Assembly: GCF_963576675.1 (NCBI RefSeq)
Contig: NC_088917.1
Span: 14,040,001 to 14,104,000 of the forward strand
Direction of reading: 5' to 3'
Source of the DNA: Euphorbia lathyris
Lineage: Eukaryota > Streptophyta > Magnoliopsida > Malpighiales > Euphorbiaceae
DNA: 64,000 nt
The translations under genes and the position numbers were made by a program. Each line of letters opens with the position of its first letter. The stretch's first letter is position 1. Below are positions 32,511 through 44,494 of the stretch, piece by piece. The notes beneath the pieces are model-generated. The model was not told the DNA's origin. It searched no databases and saw only the letters and a list, made by a program, of their open reading frames with translations.

Positions 32511-34582
32511 CACATTCCTAATAAATATGTCCTAAGTCTACGAAACCTAGAATGGCTGCACGCAATTTGGTTAGCATGCAACGCTCTACATGGTATGACT
32601 GCAATGATTTGTTAAGCATAGAATGTATTATAACTTAAATTTGACTTGACTGATGTACAACAATATATAAATCTATACAAACAAACTAGTTAGCGAAAAA
32701 TCGTACATAACGCGTAAGTAGATCGCAATAAGAGAAAGAAAACGTTAGATAACAATCACATTCATCACATTATCTCTCTTCCATCCTTATTCCTCCACAC
32801 ACTCGTTGGTCCAAGTCTCTTTCCTAGGATTTTGGTATGGGCTCACATCGTGGTCCAGAGGACGCGTGATGCCGTCGATTATTGCGGGAAAGTAAATCAT
32901 CCATCAGACAATACAATTCGTTTTGACGTATCAACGTTCAGTGACTAAGAAATCGACCAAGTTGGATTGTCCTTTCGGAATAACTCGTCTTTTGTCCTTT
33001 TGCGAGACGCATTAGTTCGGGTTTTGACTCCCTTTGAGCGCATCTCAGTTTTTAGACGTGGTTCGAGTTATTCTTCTAGTTCAATCGTTTGTTATTGTCG
33101 ATGACTCGTTCCCTTTTGTTCGCGTGGGTTCGTGTCTCGATTTTGGATTACAACGGGATCTTTTGGATCTATCGAGAGACGTAACCACATGTTTATTTAG
33201 TGATCGAATCACTTTTGGATTTTATTTTAGGGAACGTACTCATCGCGTAACGCGTTTGTTCTTAGCGTCGAGGATCCGTTTGCTCATTTTAACTGCATGA
33301 AAAAGACGGCGAGTCTTATTTTGAGCGCACGGTAACCTTTCGGCTAGCAACAGTTCGTTGTTTTTCCCAATCCACGGGATATATCATCTTAGTGTGGTTA
33401 TAGAAAAATCAACGTTTCGTTGAATCGCATGCTTATTCAAAGCGAGGACACCACCGTTCTCTTTCCTTTAGGCACGATTTAAGAAAACACGTACATCAGG
33501 CCATATTTCTTGCAGTTTTGGTAACGGTCGAAATGATCGAGTCGTTAGTCAAAACCCGCAGTCTCGTCCATATGGCGCAATTATATGGTTTGGCTTAATT
33601 CGGCTTCGAGATTTTAAACGGGGTATACACTCGTCCGAGGCACGTATTCAACGACATTGGTTTATTTTCTTTAACTACTCTCGGTATTGATATATATCGT
33701 AGATTCGGAATGATTTTGGTCGTTTAGTTCATTTTTCTCTTCTTTATTTTCTTAGTCATCTGTACGGACACATCCATTTCTCTTAAGAACGACACGAGGC
33801 ATAACGTAAAAGCTCGTCTTTCATTCGGAAGGGACGGGCTACTTGTGCGAAACTTTTCGCGTTATGACAGGGTCGTTCAGGACAGAAATGTTCTTCGTTT
33901 TCGTTTCGTCTTGATCTCGTTTTATCCCAATTTATTTAAAGAATGTGAATAACGGCTATTGTTAATATAGTCTTTTGTATCGAAATGTAATTATCCTTAA
34001 CACCGAACCGATTCATACTAATACGCGCTTACGTCATAACGCATTTCCTGAACACGTGCCTTCATCGGGACACCGAAAGGGACAAGGCGGGTCGCACATG
34101 TTCATTCATATGAGATGACTAAGTCGTCTTTAGTTCAAATCGTTTCGATGTTTCAGGGTAATTAGTATGTCGATTCATGAGCATATATTAACGCATCGTC
34201 TCATTTTCTTTACATAACTTAGGATTAGACACGTATCATGGCGGTTTGAAAACACGAACTGATTCATTTATCACATCAAAAATGGTAACGGGTAATCCTA
34301 TGGCAACTTCTAAGGCTACTATATGTTGACACGGCTGACCGCGGGACCTCACAGGACCACACAGATTCGCCCCTAACGAATGGATGGGGACCCTCTGGCG
34401 CCTTACTGTAAGGGGGAACTTACGCTAGCCTCTTTCGAGCGACGAATGGACTCTCGCTAGAGGTTTCGCGGAAATTACCCAAAGGGTTTGCAATAATGCA
34501 CATGTATGCATACGAAAAGAAGTAAAACGATCCGTCCCCGTTAAGGGCTTAGTGCACGCCTTCCGGAATCAAATTTCTCGCG
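32511..34582 (-). other. N2 leader (5' untranslated region)
   Basis: Minus-strand counterpart of 12787-14848. No gene is seen. It is closely similar to the N1 and N0 leaders over about 1.8 kb; it parts from the N1 leader near 32760, where N1 continues towards its gag start. Confidence 0.75.
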
Positions 34583-34600
34583 TCCCCAGCAGAGTCGCCA
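34583..34600 (-). promoter_or_regulatory. N2 primer-binding site (tRNA-Arg type)
   Basis: The minus strand reads TGGCGACTCTGCTGGGGA two bases after the 5' LTR end. It is identical to the N1, N0 and N3 sites and fixes 34603-37630 as the 5' LTR of a minus-strand element. Confidence 0.78.
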
Positions 34601-34602
34601 CT

Positions 34603-37600
34603 TGTTAGACGAGGTGCCGCGGCCTAATCTCCCGGGCGGACCGGGGGGTGGACAACCTCATGGCGACGTAAGCGGTGATTGGCGCCGAAAGCAACCAATC
34701 GTGGAATCAAGCTGCTCGGCAGGACCGGAGCTCGGAGATATGGAAGAGTCGCCACCCACGAATGGGAAAATGAACACTGATCCCTTGCGGGAGACCGGTG
34801 TGGGTTCGGGAAACTTAGGTACGAGCCGAGAAGGCTAGCTCCTTTATGGAGAAAGGCTACTAGGCACCCCGACGTCGCCCGGTTATGAACCACCGGCCTC
34901 CTACTCAGCATGTTAGGCGATAACGGACTAATCGTATACTTCTTTAAGTTTAAAATTCATTTGAAACCCTTTTCTTTCTCTTTTTGGAAACCGTTTTGAG
35001 CATATGATATTGAAAAGCCACATCAGTAAAGAATCACCCATTTATGTTTATACATACACAGAGAGGGGGAAGAAAGAAGTGATTTATTTACAACCGTATT
35101 TAAATGTTATGTTGTGTGTCTATTCTACATTAACTTATTTCCCCAAAACGAGTTTATTACATGGTTCGCGCCTTAATCGTCGTTGGAACGATTTAGGTGC
35201 GTTTTAAAGCCCCGTTGGATGAAGTTTACCCGAATCGCCGTTGGAACGACTCGAATATTTGAAGACGTTTGAGATAAAAACCTTTTAACGAGAAAACGTG
35301 GTTAAACATACAAGTCACTTTCATTTTGTACAAATCCTTTAAGAAAGCGATTCAAAATCTCTATTATTAACAAAGAAAACGATTTTGATTACAATGTTCG
35401 CTTAATCCGTCGTTGGAACGGACTAAGGTTTTAAAACGTGGTGTTTTGAAGACGATTTGAAATATCAACAAAAATGACTCTATTTATCTACATTAGAAAT
35501 CTAAGAAAGCTCATTAGCTTAAATAATTTAATTGAAAACTCTCTTTTTGTGATTTATTTTCCCCACTTATTTAATGGACTCTCTAACTATTATAATTATA
35601 TTAACAACCCATTTAAACCACCACCCATACTCAAACAAAGCCCACTTGAAATATGGACATAAGATTAGGTCCAAAAGAATAAAGAAAGTAATTTATGCAT
35701 ACATATATACATTTAAAATCAAAAATAGAATATGAGAATAAAAGCTAATACAAAATGAACTATATGTATATAAAAATAACGAGTACAATATATATATATA
35801 CTTTAAAAATATGAAAATAGAAAATAAATCCTATAATTAATGAAATAATTCTTAACCAAAAATAGTTTTATTCAATAATCACCAAAATAACCCAAATGTT
35901 TCAAAACTATACATATACATAACTAATATAGTTTTAAATACCACAAATACCATATGCTAATATATATTAATTATTTTCCCCAAAATACTAAATAACTAAT
36001 ATTTAAAACATAATCCAAATTAATAAAAAGAATACATATATATACTTATTATTTATATTGTGAAATGGGATAAATAATAATATACACATATCCTAAAATA
36101 ATTATAGATGCTAAAATTCTAAAATAATTTGAAAAGAATATATTACATAATTATATATATATATATATACTAAGGATTGAAAGTCTAAAAGTTAAGAAAA
36201 AGGGACCGAAATGACATTTTTTACATTTTGGCAGATTTACCGACGGAAAATCCGTCGGTAAACAGCCTTTAGCGACAGAATTGGCAAATTACAGCAGCAC
36301 TCCAATATTTTCCAGATTTGTTCAAAAGCTTTAAATTAAATCTAATTCAATCGTTTTGGACTTCCGAACTACCAAAAATGGATCATAGTCGAAAAAGGAA
36401 GTTCCTAAAACGATGTTTTTATTTTAAAACGTTATTTGGAAATATCTTTTAAATTAGAAACTTATAATTACAACGTTTTCGACACCCGAACTACCTTTTT
36501 ATCGGATCACGGTTCGTATTGGGATATCAAGACGAGGTTTTTTATTTTAAAACAAAACCGAATTTTATCTAACACGAAACGAAAATTAAATAAATACACT
36601 AACTAAATAAAACGTGACAAAATAAATAAATGACTAAAGGAATAAAAACTATAGCATAAAAAAAAATAAATAGAAGGAGATAAATAAATTAAATAAAATA
36701 AAGAGTCTAGTCCTCGGATAATACCTTTAATTCGGTATCTGACAGTCGAAGCCGATTGATTCCACGAACCGCGAGCTTCCGTTTTTTAATGAAAATTTAG
36801 TAAAAAATTGAACTTAGGAAATTTAGAATTTTTGAGAAAAAAAATATTTTTCTCAAAAAAAATCCACTCTCTCTCTCTAAAAATGTTTAGAGTGAGAAAG
36901 TTTTCCCAAAATGCCTCCAAAAAGCCTCCCCTTTACACCTTGGGATCCGTGCCTTATATAGGCCCACGGATCCCGTAACAATGGGCGACGCCCAAAAAAA
37001 TTTGGGCGTCGCCCATTGAGGTTGGGCGGCCGCCCAACCATGCGTTGGGCTACCGCCCAACAAGAGTTGGGCGGCCGCCCAACTTTCGTTGGGCGATCGC
37101 CCAACAATCGTTGGGCGATCGCCCAACGGCATTGGGCGAGCGCCCAACCTTCGTCGGGCGTTCGCCCGACGCGTTGGGCGTCCGCCCGACGTGGTTGGGC
37201 GCTCGCCCGACGGCCCTTGGGCGTGCCCCGCGTCGTCGAACGCGTGCACCCCGTGGCCACCGAGTGCGCGTTCCACGCCACCGGACGCTCGCGCATCTCG
37301 ACCACCGAACGCGTGCCTCGCGCTACCAGGCACGTGCGCTCAACGGCCTACGAGGGTGCTCGCCGCCATTGGTCCCCGGCATCGCTCGGACGTCGAGAGC
37401 GTGCCACTCGCGGTGCGTCCGACGGACGCCGCGCGCACGTCTCGAGCCGTCGAGCGGGCGTTCGACCATCGTCGTCCGCGTGCGGGATGCCGTTGCGCGC
37501 CCGCGCCGTGCCGTTAATTTTCCTTCGCTTATTATTCTTTATGTATATTTTTGAAAAACTTCCGGAATCAATCGCTTCAACTGTCTTGTTTTCAGGTTTT

Positions 37601-37630
37601 CGTCACAGGTCCTCCGACTCGGTGTCTACA
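34603..37630 (-). repeat. N2 5' LTR (3028 bp)
   Basis: On the plus strand it runs TGTTAGACGAGG...GGTGTCTACA and is followed by TSD atagc at 37631-37635. TATA box 36954-36962 within GGATCCGTG..CACGGATCC. The palindrome array (36975-37225) has fewer units than the 3' LTR, which accounts for most of the 69-bp length difference. Fusion of its last codons to the N1 RT frame creates an artificial 12-residue tail (starting CRHRVGG). Confidence 0.93.
36975..37225. repeat. Palindrome array, N2 5' LTR
   Basis: It starts with the perfect pair AATGGGCGACGCCCAA / TTGGGCGTCGCCCATT, then GTTGGGCGGCCGCCCAAC and GTTGGGCGATCGCCCAAC units, then degenerate GTCGGGCGTTCGCCCGAC-type units. Compared with the partner LTR, units have been lost or gained since insertion. 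Confidence 0.85.
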
Positions 37631-40600
37631 ATAGCCTAAGATTTTCCCCGACGAAACGACGAAAAAGCACTTCTTCGGGTTTAACCTTAGCTTGAATTCT
37701 GCAATTCGGGCCAAAAACTTCTCGAGCGCGGTAAAATGCCCTTCTCTTGTCTCTGATTTGACCATCATATCGTCCACGTAGACTTCTACCTCCTTGTGTA
37801 TCATATCATGGAACAGTGTTGTGGCCATTCTCTGGTAAGTTGCCCCGTCGTTTTTCAAACCAAACGGCATTACCCTGTAACAGTATGTCCCCCACTCAGT
37901 TGTGAACGAGGTTTTCGCTTTGTGCTTTTCGGCCATCTGAACCTGCATGTAGCCCATGAAACCGTCCATATTTGTGTGTAATACACTTGACGCCGCGCTA
38001 TCGATCAATACGTCGATATGAGGTAATGCGAACTCATCCTTGGGGCATGCCTTCTTAAGATCTCTGTAATCAACGCACATTCTCACTTTGCCGTCCTTCT
38101 TTACGATGGGCACCACATTTGCGACCCAAGGGGGATAGTCGATTACTTCGATGAATCCTGCTTCTAACTGTTTCTTCACCTCCTCTCTGATCTTATCTGC
38201 CCATTCTGGTCTCATACGTCGGAGCTTCTGCTTTACGGGCTTCGCTTCGGGGTAAGTTGGAATGCGGTGGGTTACGATTGATTGATCAATCCCAGGCATG
38301 TCTTCGTATGTCCAAGCGAATACAATTTCGTATTTTTTAATTATTCTCTCAAATTCTTTTCTCTCTTCAATAGTTAATGCTTGAGCAATTTGTATAAGTT
38401 TAGGATTTTCATCCATACCAAGATTGAAAGTTGACATTTCTATTGTATTGATTTCAAATGCAGGCATGTTATATGAATGAGAATGCATGGAATGATCACG
38501 ATCGACATCAAGCAAGTAAGCAAAATCAGAATTCATTTCATTGATAGCATGGGTGATTACATCATCTGACTCAAACAAAGCAGTAATACAATTTTCATCA
38601 TTAGGGCCTTCGGACTTCTCGTGAATTTTGGAGGTACTAGGCTCATCTCCCGCTCCCGCAGTCGCTTCGATGGTGATGACCTGCTCCTCGGCATTTAAAT
38701 CCAGCATCATGATCTCCTCGACAAAGCAGCTCGCCTTTCCTTTGCCCCAGTCGGCAACATCATTGAAGATTTCGAACCCTAGCAGGATCTTCCCTTCCGT
38801 GCTAGTCCATGCCTCGGGGGTTCCTGAATATGCCTTCCCATGCCCCTCGCTCACAAAATACTTCCTCAAGCCTACTTTTCCTTCAGCACTCGCATTGGAC
38901 GGACTCCCCTGCTCATATCCCAAACCTCTCCGGGTTTTCTGACTCTTAAAGTCCGGAAACTCTGGCAGCCCCTGATGGTATGCTCCTAAACCCATTCCCG
39001 GGATGAAACCTCCCTTCATCATTTTCACCACATCGGTGGTCATGCTCGACTCGTAAATCCCGGAGACTTGGAATCCGGAGAAAAGTTGAGGCTCAATTCC
39101 CAGTGCTGCCGCCGAGCTCAATTTCTCAGCTCTAATTGTTACAATCTCCTCCCCGAAGGGGAACTTAATCATTTGGTGGAGCGTGGAGGGCACACCTCCT
39201 AACTTATGGAACCAAGGGCGTCCCAACAGCACAGCAAAAGTTACCGGGATATCCAACACCGTGAACTCAATTTCTTCCTCGTGCGGCCCCACTTTCAACT
39301 TGGCCTTGAAGACTCCTTCAATGTGCCTACGGCTGTCGTCATATGCTTTAATCACTGTTTCAGAGGCCGTCAAGTCTCCTCTTTCCACTCCCAACTTCGA
39401 CAAGAGTTTCAACGGACAAACATTAATGGCCGATCCATCATCGACCATCACACAGCTAGTCTTCTTCCCGTTAATTTCCGCTCGGATATACAATGGCTTA
39501 TTATGAGCCTTCCCCTCTTCTGGGAGATCCTCATCGGTAAATGTGATCTCAGTCTTCTTTCGAGCCATAATTGCCCCTACTAGCGCTGCCGGCTCAGTAT
39601 CGGTGGAAATAACCAAATTCTGCAACTCCTTCATCAGGTTCTCACGATGGTACTTAGAATGACATAAAACTTCCCAGACCGTAGACTTAGCTTGCGTCTT
39701 CTTCAACTGCTCAAGAACTTGGTCATCGGGCTTAGGAGCCGACCCTTCTCCAATCTTAGTCTCTACCATTGGTGCCTTTCCCTCGGCCACACGACCTGAT
39801 CTCGTCATTACCGCAATTTCCGGCTCATCATCCGATTCGTCCCAAATGTTAATAGGAACCCTTCGATTGGCATCCTCCTCGTCCGAGGAACTCTCCCAAA
39901 TGTCCACGACCATTAAATCTATGACGTGAGGAACACTCGGATTCAGGAAAAAGGGATCCGCTGATCCGTACAAAGCCCAACCTATCAACTCATCATAGTC
40001 ACGGAGGGACACCCGGCTCATCCTCCTTGCGGCCAACGGAATAGCACCTCGTTGTATGCACATAAGCTGCACCTTATCGCTCATTGTCTCATTACACTGC
40101 TCATAACGGTGCCTCCACCTTCTAGCATAATCCACAAAATGTTCCTCGGGGAATTGCCTAATCCTGTCCAGATCATCCAGGGATCCCGTCCATGGAATGT
40201 ACATTTCATATCTCGCCACAAAGGCACTTCGGAGCGGTATCCAATGACCCATCTCCTCCTCTGATAGACCCTGATGCCCCAATAAGGCTTCACCCATCAA
40301 GGTTTCCGGAAAATGTTCATGCAACTCACACTGCGGAAATCCGGCCTCATACATATGATTGCGAAATATCCTCGCATGCTCCACAGGATCCTGGTATCCA
40401 CCATACCTAGGCATTGCTAACACCGCATCAGGTGTTTGGTAAGACGGGGAGTCAGGGGTTTGCTCTGCCAGCATCCATACTGTATACTCCTTGATAAATC
40501 TTTTCGTCATTGCGGCCCAATCGGTCTTAACATACATCAGCAGCGACATGTACCACATTAACGGTTCACCCATCAACGAATTACAAAACAAGCTAGTGAT

Positions 40601-42109
40601 CTCTTCTTCTTTAAAACCCAAGGGTGCCATAGCCGACAAGTAAAAATGAAGGTGTTCCATAGGATCCTTATTGCCATTATACTTGCTAACTCTCGGTAGC
40701 GGACGCTTGATAGGTCCAATCTGCATTGCGAAGCGCTCTGCGGCCCTGTCCTCGGCTCTTTGGTACTTTTCTAAGAATAAATCTGATAATTGATCCCAAT
40801 CATGCTTGCAAGAGTCGGGTAATGAGTGGAACCATTCCAAAGGCTCGCCTACCAGCGAATGATGAAACCACTGAGCAATCTCATCTACTCCGAAGGATTC
40901 AATAAACATGTTGTGCATATATTCACGCAAGTGCACCTCGGGATCTCTTCCTCCACTAAATAAACTCAAATCTGGCACAATAGTCCGAGACGACCCTTCT
41001 CCGGTCTCTTCAGCACTATCCTCATCATACGGTGCTCCACCATCTGACCCTTCTTCCATCGGTTCATCCTCTCGTTCCTCACCCAAGAAGGACACATTGC
41101 TTTTTTCGACGGAGTCCAACAACTCCTCTACATCTTCCTCAAAGGATTCCATCACTACAGTTTCTGTCAAACCAGCTCCGATCATGCTCACCCTATGATT
41201 AGGCAATGGATTGCGCCTAACGGAAGGGTTTGCTGATGAAGGATCAGCTATCTTCTTCTCCTCAATCAAATCTTGGATTTCGTGTTTCAGCCTCTCGCAA
41301 TTCTCAATCGTATGTCCATAACTGCTGTGGAACTCACAGTACCCTCTAGCCTGAATCTGCGGAGTAGGTTGAGCTTTGTTATACGGGGTAAGGGCTTTCA
41401 ACAATCCCTTTTTCTGCAGACGCTCGAAAACTTTAGCATAGGTCTGATCGAACTTGGCGAACCGCCTCTTTTCAATAGCATTAAGATCAACCACTTTCAC
41501 TGCTGCGGATTCCGTACTCGCGCTAGGCCCTCCGGCACTATATCCAGACTTCGTCCACTTGGTATAAGCTTTCTTCGGCTCCCCATCACCTTCGACAGTC
41601 AAGGCACAACTATACATCTGATTGAAATCCGTAAACGGCATATACCGTAACTCATTCTTGATATACGGCAACTTGTTGCCAACCACCATTCGGATCTGAT
41701 CCTGCTCGAGCGGCTTTTGTTTCATCACTGCGGCCTTAGCCCTCCATCTTTTCATAAAATCGGAAAAGGATTCCCCAGCCTGCTGCTTAGTGCTCTCTAA
41801 TTCTTTCAAAGTGACCTCCAGCATGGTGTTAAAGCTATACTGAGCGATGAACGACTTTGCTAATTCTTTCCAATCCCTCTTTGTTACCATCGGCAATGCA
41901 TGAAACCATGTGAGGGCAGCCCCCTCTAGATAGGTGTTAAACAGCCCCAGGACTTGATCCTCAGTCAGGATCGTGTGCTTCATCACAGCAACATACTGAT
42001 TCATGTGAGCGGTGGGATCTCCAGTTCCATCGAACTTTTTCATGTCGGGGAGATGAAATTTCAGAGGCAAAGCTGTTGCCGACAAACAATTCTTCAAGTT
42101 ATAGAAGTC
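37631..42109 (-). CDS. N1 polyprotein, Gag (four capsid-like modules)-protease-G-patch-RT part
   Basis: About 1490 codons are open on the minus strand, with residues counted from a TTG at 42097. Module 1 (16-172) is a retrotransposon Gag capsid with N- and C-terminal halves. The knuckle is C254-x2-H257-x4-H262-x4-C267, followed by LKHEIQDLIEEKKI. Three more capsid-like segments follow at 374-448, 467-541 and 561-712; the last again has a C-terminal half. An aspartic protease region has VMVDDGSAINVCPLKLL (883-899). A G-patch-like stretch is at 1029-1062 (GFIPGMGLGAYHQG, RRGLGYEQG). RT spans about 1285 to the end: KKDGKVRMCVDYRDLK (1333-1348), MPFGLKNDGATYQ (1410-1422), YVDD (1440-1443), GKILGY (1484-1489). 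N2 cuts the frame at GKILGY, and the continuation is at 2407-1. The polyprotein is expected to supply particle proteins and enzymes for the family. Confidence 0.92.
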
Positions 42110-42559
42110 CTAATTTCCGGAACTTCCTCCACGCAAGTCCTGCACTTCCTATGTGATGTGTTGCTTCCACTCCTCTTCCTTAGCTTTCTCCTTTTCCAGC
42201 TGTTTTCGGATATAATCCTGATAATCCTCCTCATTCCCAAAGCGAGGGCCATCGTTCACCTCATTCTCAGCACGCTTACTACCACTCTTATTGTCCTTCA
42301 GTGCTAACTCAGCTAGCTGGGCCAAGATTGCGACCAACTGATCATTGATATTGTTCACAGAGTTTTCCAATTCAGCCACTTTCTCGTCGGTCGCAGACAT
42401 ACTGATGGAAGACTGAGTATACCCAGACGAAGATGATTCAGAAGCCACAATTACTGATTCTGAACTGTCTACTCGTAGCTGATCAAACTGTCTGACAAGC
42501 CGATCACTCTCGCGAAACCACAACCGCTTAATGATGACGTCTGCGCGAACGGTATCCAT
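42110..42559 (-). pseudogene. N1 Gag N-terminal extension with two in-frame TAG stops
   Basis: The ATG at 42559 opens 136 codons (MDTVRADVII...) containing a serine-rich part and a coiled-coil-like heptad stretch (VAELENSVNNINDQL), then an acidic/lysine-rich end. TAG at 42151-42149 and a second TAG at 42112-42110 interrupt it. Beyond them the same frame runs straight into the capsid module, so this was one continuous Gag. The simplest reading is mutation of two codons, which would have to be read through for Gag to be made. Suppression or use of an internal start near 42097 cannot be excluded. Confidence 0.8.
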
Positions 42560-44474
42560 TAGTATGTATGCATGATTTTTATATGCATGATTCGTGGTGT
42601 GTGCGTTTATTTATTTACGATTATAAGATAAGAAGAACAAACGTTAGTTCTATTTACACGTATCACAACATCTCTCTTCCACCCTTATTCCTCCACACAC
42701 TCGTTGGTCCAGGTCTCTTTCCTAGGATTTTGGTTTGGGGCTCACATTGCGGTCTAGGGGACGCGTGATGCCGTCGATTATTACGGGAAAGTAAATCATC
42801 CATCAGACAATACAGTTCGTTTTCACGTATCAACGTTCAGTGACTAAGAAATCGACCAAGTTGGATTGTCCTTTCGGAATAACTCGTCTTTCATCCTTTC
42901 GTGAGACGCATTAGTTCGGGTTTTAACTCCCTTTGAGAGCATCTCAGTTTTTAGACGGGGTACGAGTTATTCTTCTAGTCCAATCGTTCGTTATCGTCAA
43001 TGACTCGTTCCCTTTTGTTCGCGCGGGTTTGTGTCTCGATTACAACGGGATCTTTTGGATCTATCGAGAGACATAACCATATGTTCATTTAGTGATGGAA
43101 TCACTTTTGGATTTTATTTTAGGGAACGGACTCATCGTGTAACGCGTTTGTTCTTAGCGTCGAGGATCCGTTTGCTCATTTTAGCTACGTGAAAAGACGG
43201 CGAGTCTTATTTTGAGCGCACGGTAACCTTTCGGCTAGCAACAGTTCGTTGTTCTTCCCAATCCTACGGGATATATCATCTTAGTGTGGTTATAGAAAAT
43301 CAACGTTTCGTTGAATCGCATGTTTATTCAAAGCGAGGACATCACCGTTCTCTTTCCTTTAGGCACGAATTAAGCAAACACGTACATCGGGCCATATTTC
43401 TTGCAGTTTTGGTAACGGTCGAAATGATCGAGTCGTTAGTCAAAACCCGCAGTCTCGTCCATATGGCGCAATTATATGGTTTGGCTTAATTCGGCTTTGT
43501 GATTTTAAACGGGGTATACACTCGTTCGAGGCACGTACTCAACGACATTGGTTTATTTTCTTTAACTACTCTCGGTATTGATATATATCGTAGATTCGGA
43601 ATGATTTTGGTCGTTTAGTTCATTTTTCTCTTCTTTATTTTCTTAGTCATCTGTACGGACACATCCATTTCTCTTAAGAACGACACGAGGCATAACGTAA
43701 AAGCTCGTCTTTCATTCAGAAGGGACGGGCTACTTGTGCGAAACTTTTCACGTTATGACAGGGTCGTTCAGGACAGAAATGTTCTTCGTTTTCGTTTCGT
43801 CTTGATCTCGTTTTATCCCAATTTATTTAAAGAATGTGAATAACGGCTATTGTTAATATAGTCTTTTGTATCGAAATGTAATTATCCTTAACATTAAACC
43901 GATTCATACTTAATACGTGCTTACGTCATAATGCATTTCCTGAACATGTGCCTTCGTCGGGACACCGAAAGGGACAAGGCGGGCCGCACATGTTCATTCA
44001 TATGAGATGACTAAGTCGTCTTTAGTTCAAATCGTTTCGATGTTTTAGGGTAATTAGTATGTCGATTCATGAGTATATATTAACACATCGTCTCATTTTC
44101 TTTACATACTTTAGGATTAGACACGTATCATGGCGGTTTGAAAACACGAACTGATTCATTTATCACATTAAAAATAGTAACGGGTGATCCTATGGAAACT
44201 TCTAAGGCTACTATATGCTGATACGGCTGACCGCGGGACCTCACAGGACCGCACAAATTCGCCCCTAACGAATGGATGGGGACCCTCTGGCGCCTTACTG
44301 TAAGGGGGAACTTACGCTAGCCTCTTTCGAGCGACGAATGGACTCTCGCTAGAGGTTTCGTGGAAATTACCCAAAGGGTTTGCAATAATGCATATGAATG
44401 CATACGAAAAGAAGTAAAACGATCCGTCCCCGTTAAGGGCTTAATACACGCCTTCCGGAATCAAATTTCTTGCT
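42560..44474 (-). other. N1 leader (5' untranslated region)
   Basis: Minus-strand leader between the primer site and the Gag ATG. About 42670-44474 matches the N2, N3 and N0 leaders; 42560-42670 is specific to N1. No gene is seen. An upstream ORF1, as described for some Ogre elements, is not apparent. Confidence 0.72.
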
Positions 44475-44492
44475 TCCCCAGCAGAGTCGCCA
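44475..44492 (-). promoter_or_regulatory. N1 primer-binding site (tRNA-Arg type)
   Basis: The minus strand reads TGGCGACTCTGCTGGGGA, two bases from the LTR end at 44495. Confidence 0.78.
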
Positions 44493-44494
44493 CT

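Larger units (their letters stand above)
2408..37630 (-). mobile_element. N2: non-autonomous Ogre-like LTR retrotransposon, itself interrupted by N3
   Basis: N2 reads on the minus strand: 5' LTR 34603-37630, primer site 34583-34600, leader, degenerate repeat region, small gag-like ORF split by N3, hairpin region, two 39-bp arrays, polypurine tract 5505-5527 and 3' LTR 2408-5504. Its own length is about 18 kb once N3 is discounted. It lies inside the RT codons of N1, with TSD atagc. No protease, RT, RNase H or integrase is seen in it, so it must depend on enzymes made elsewhere. N1 shares its LTR and leader and is the obvious type of helper. Confidence 0.9.

Noticed and set aside
40908..42307. 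Plus-strand frames opposite the N1 gag-pol
   Set aside because: They are antisense shadows of the well-supported minus-strand polyprotein.
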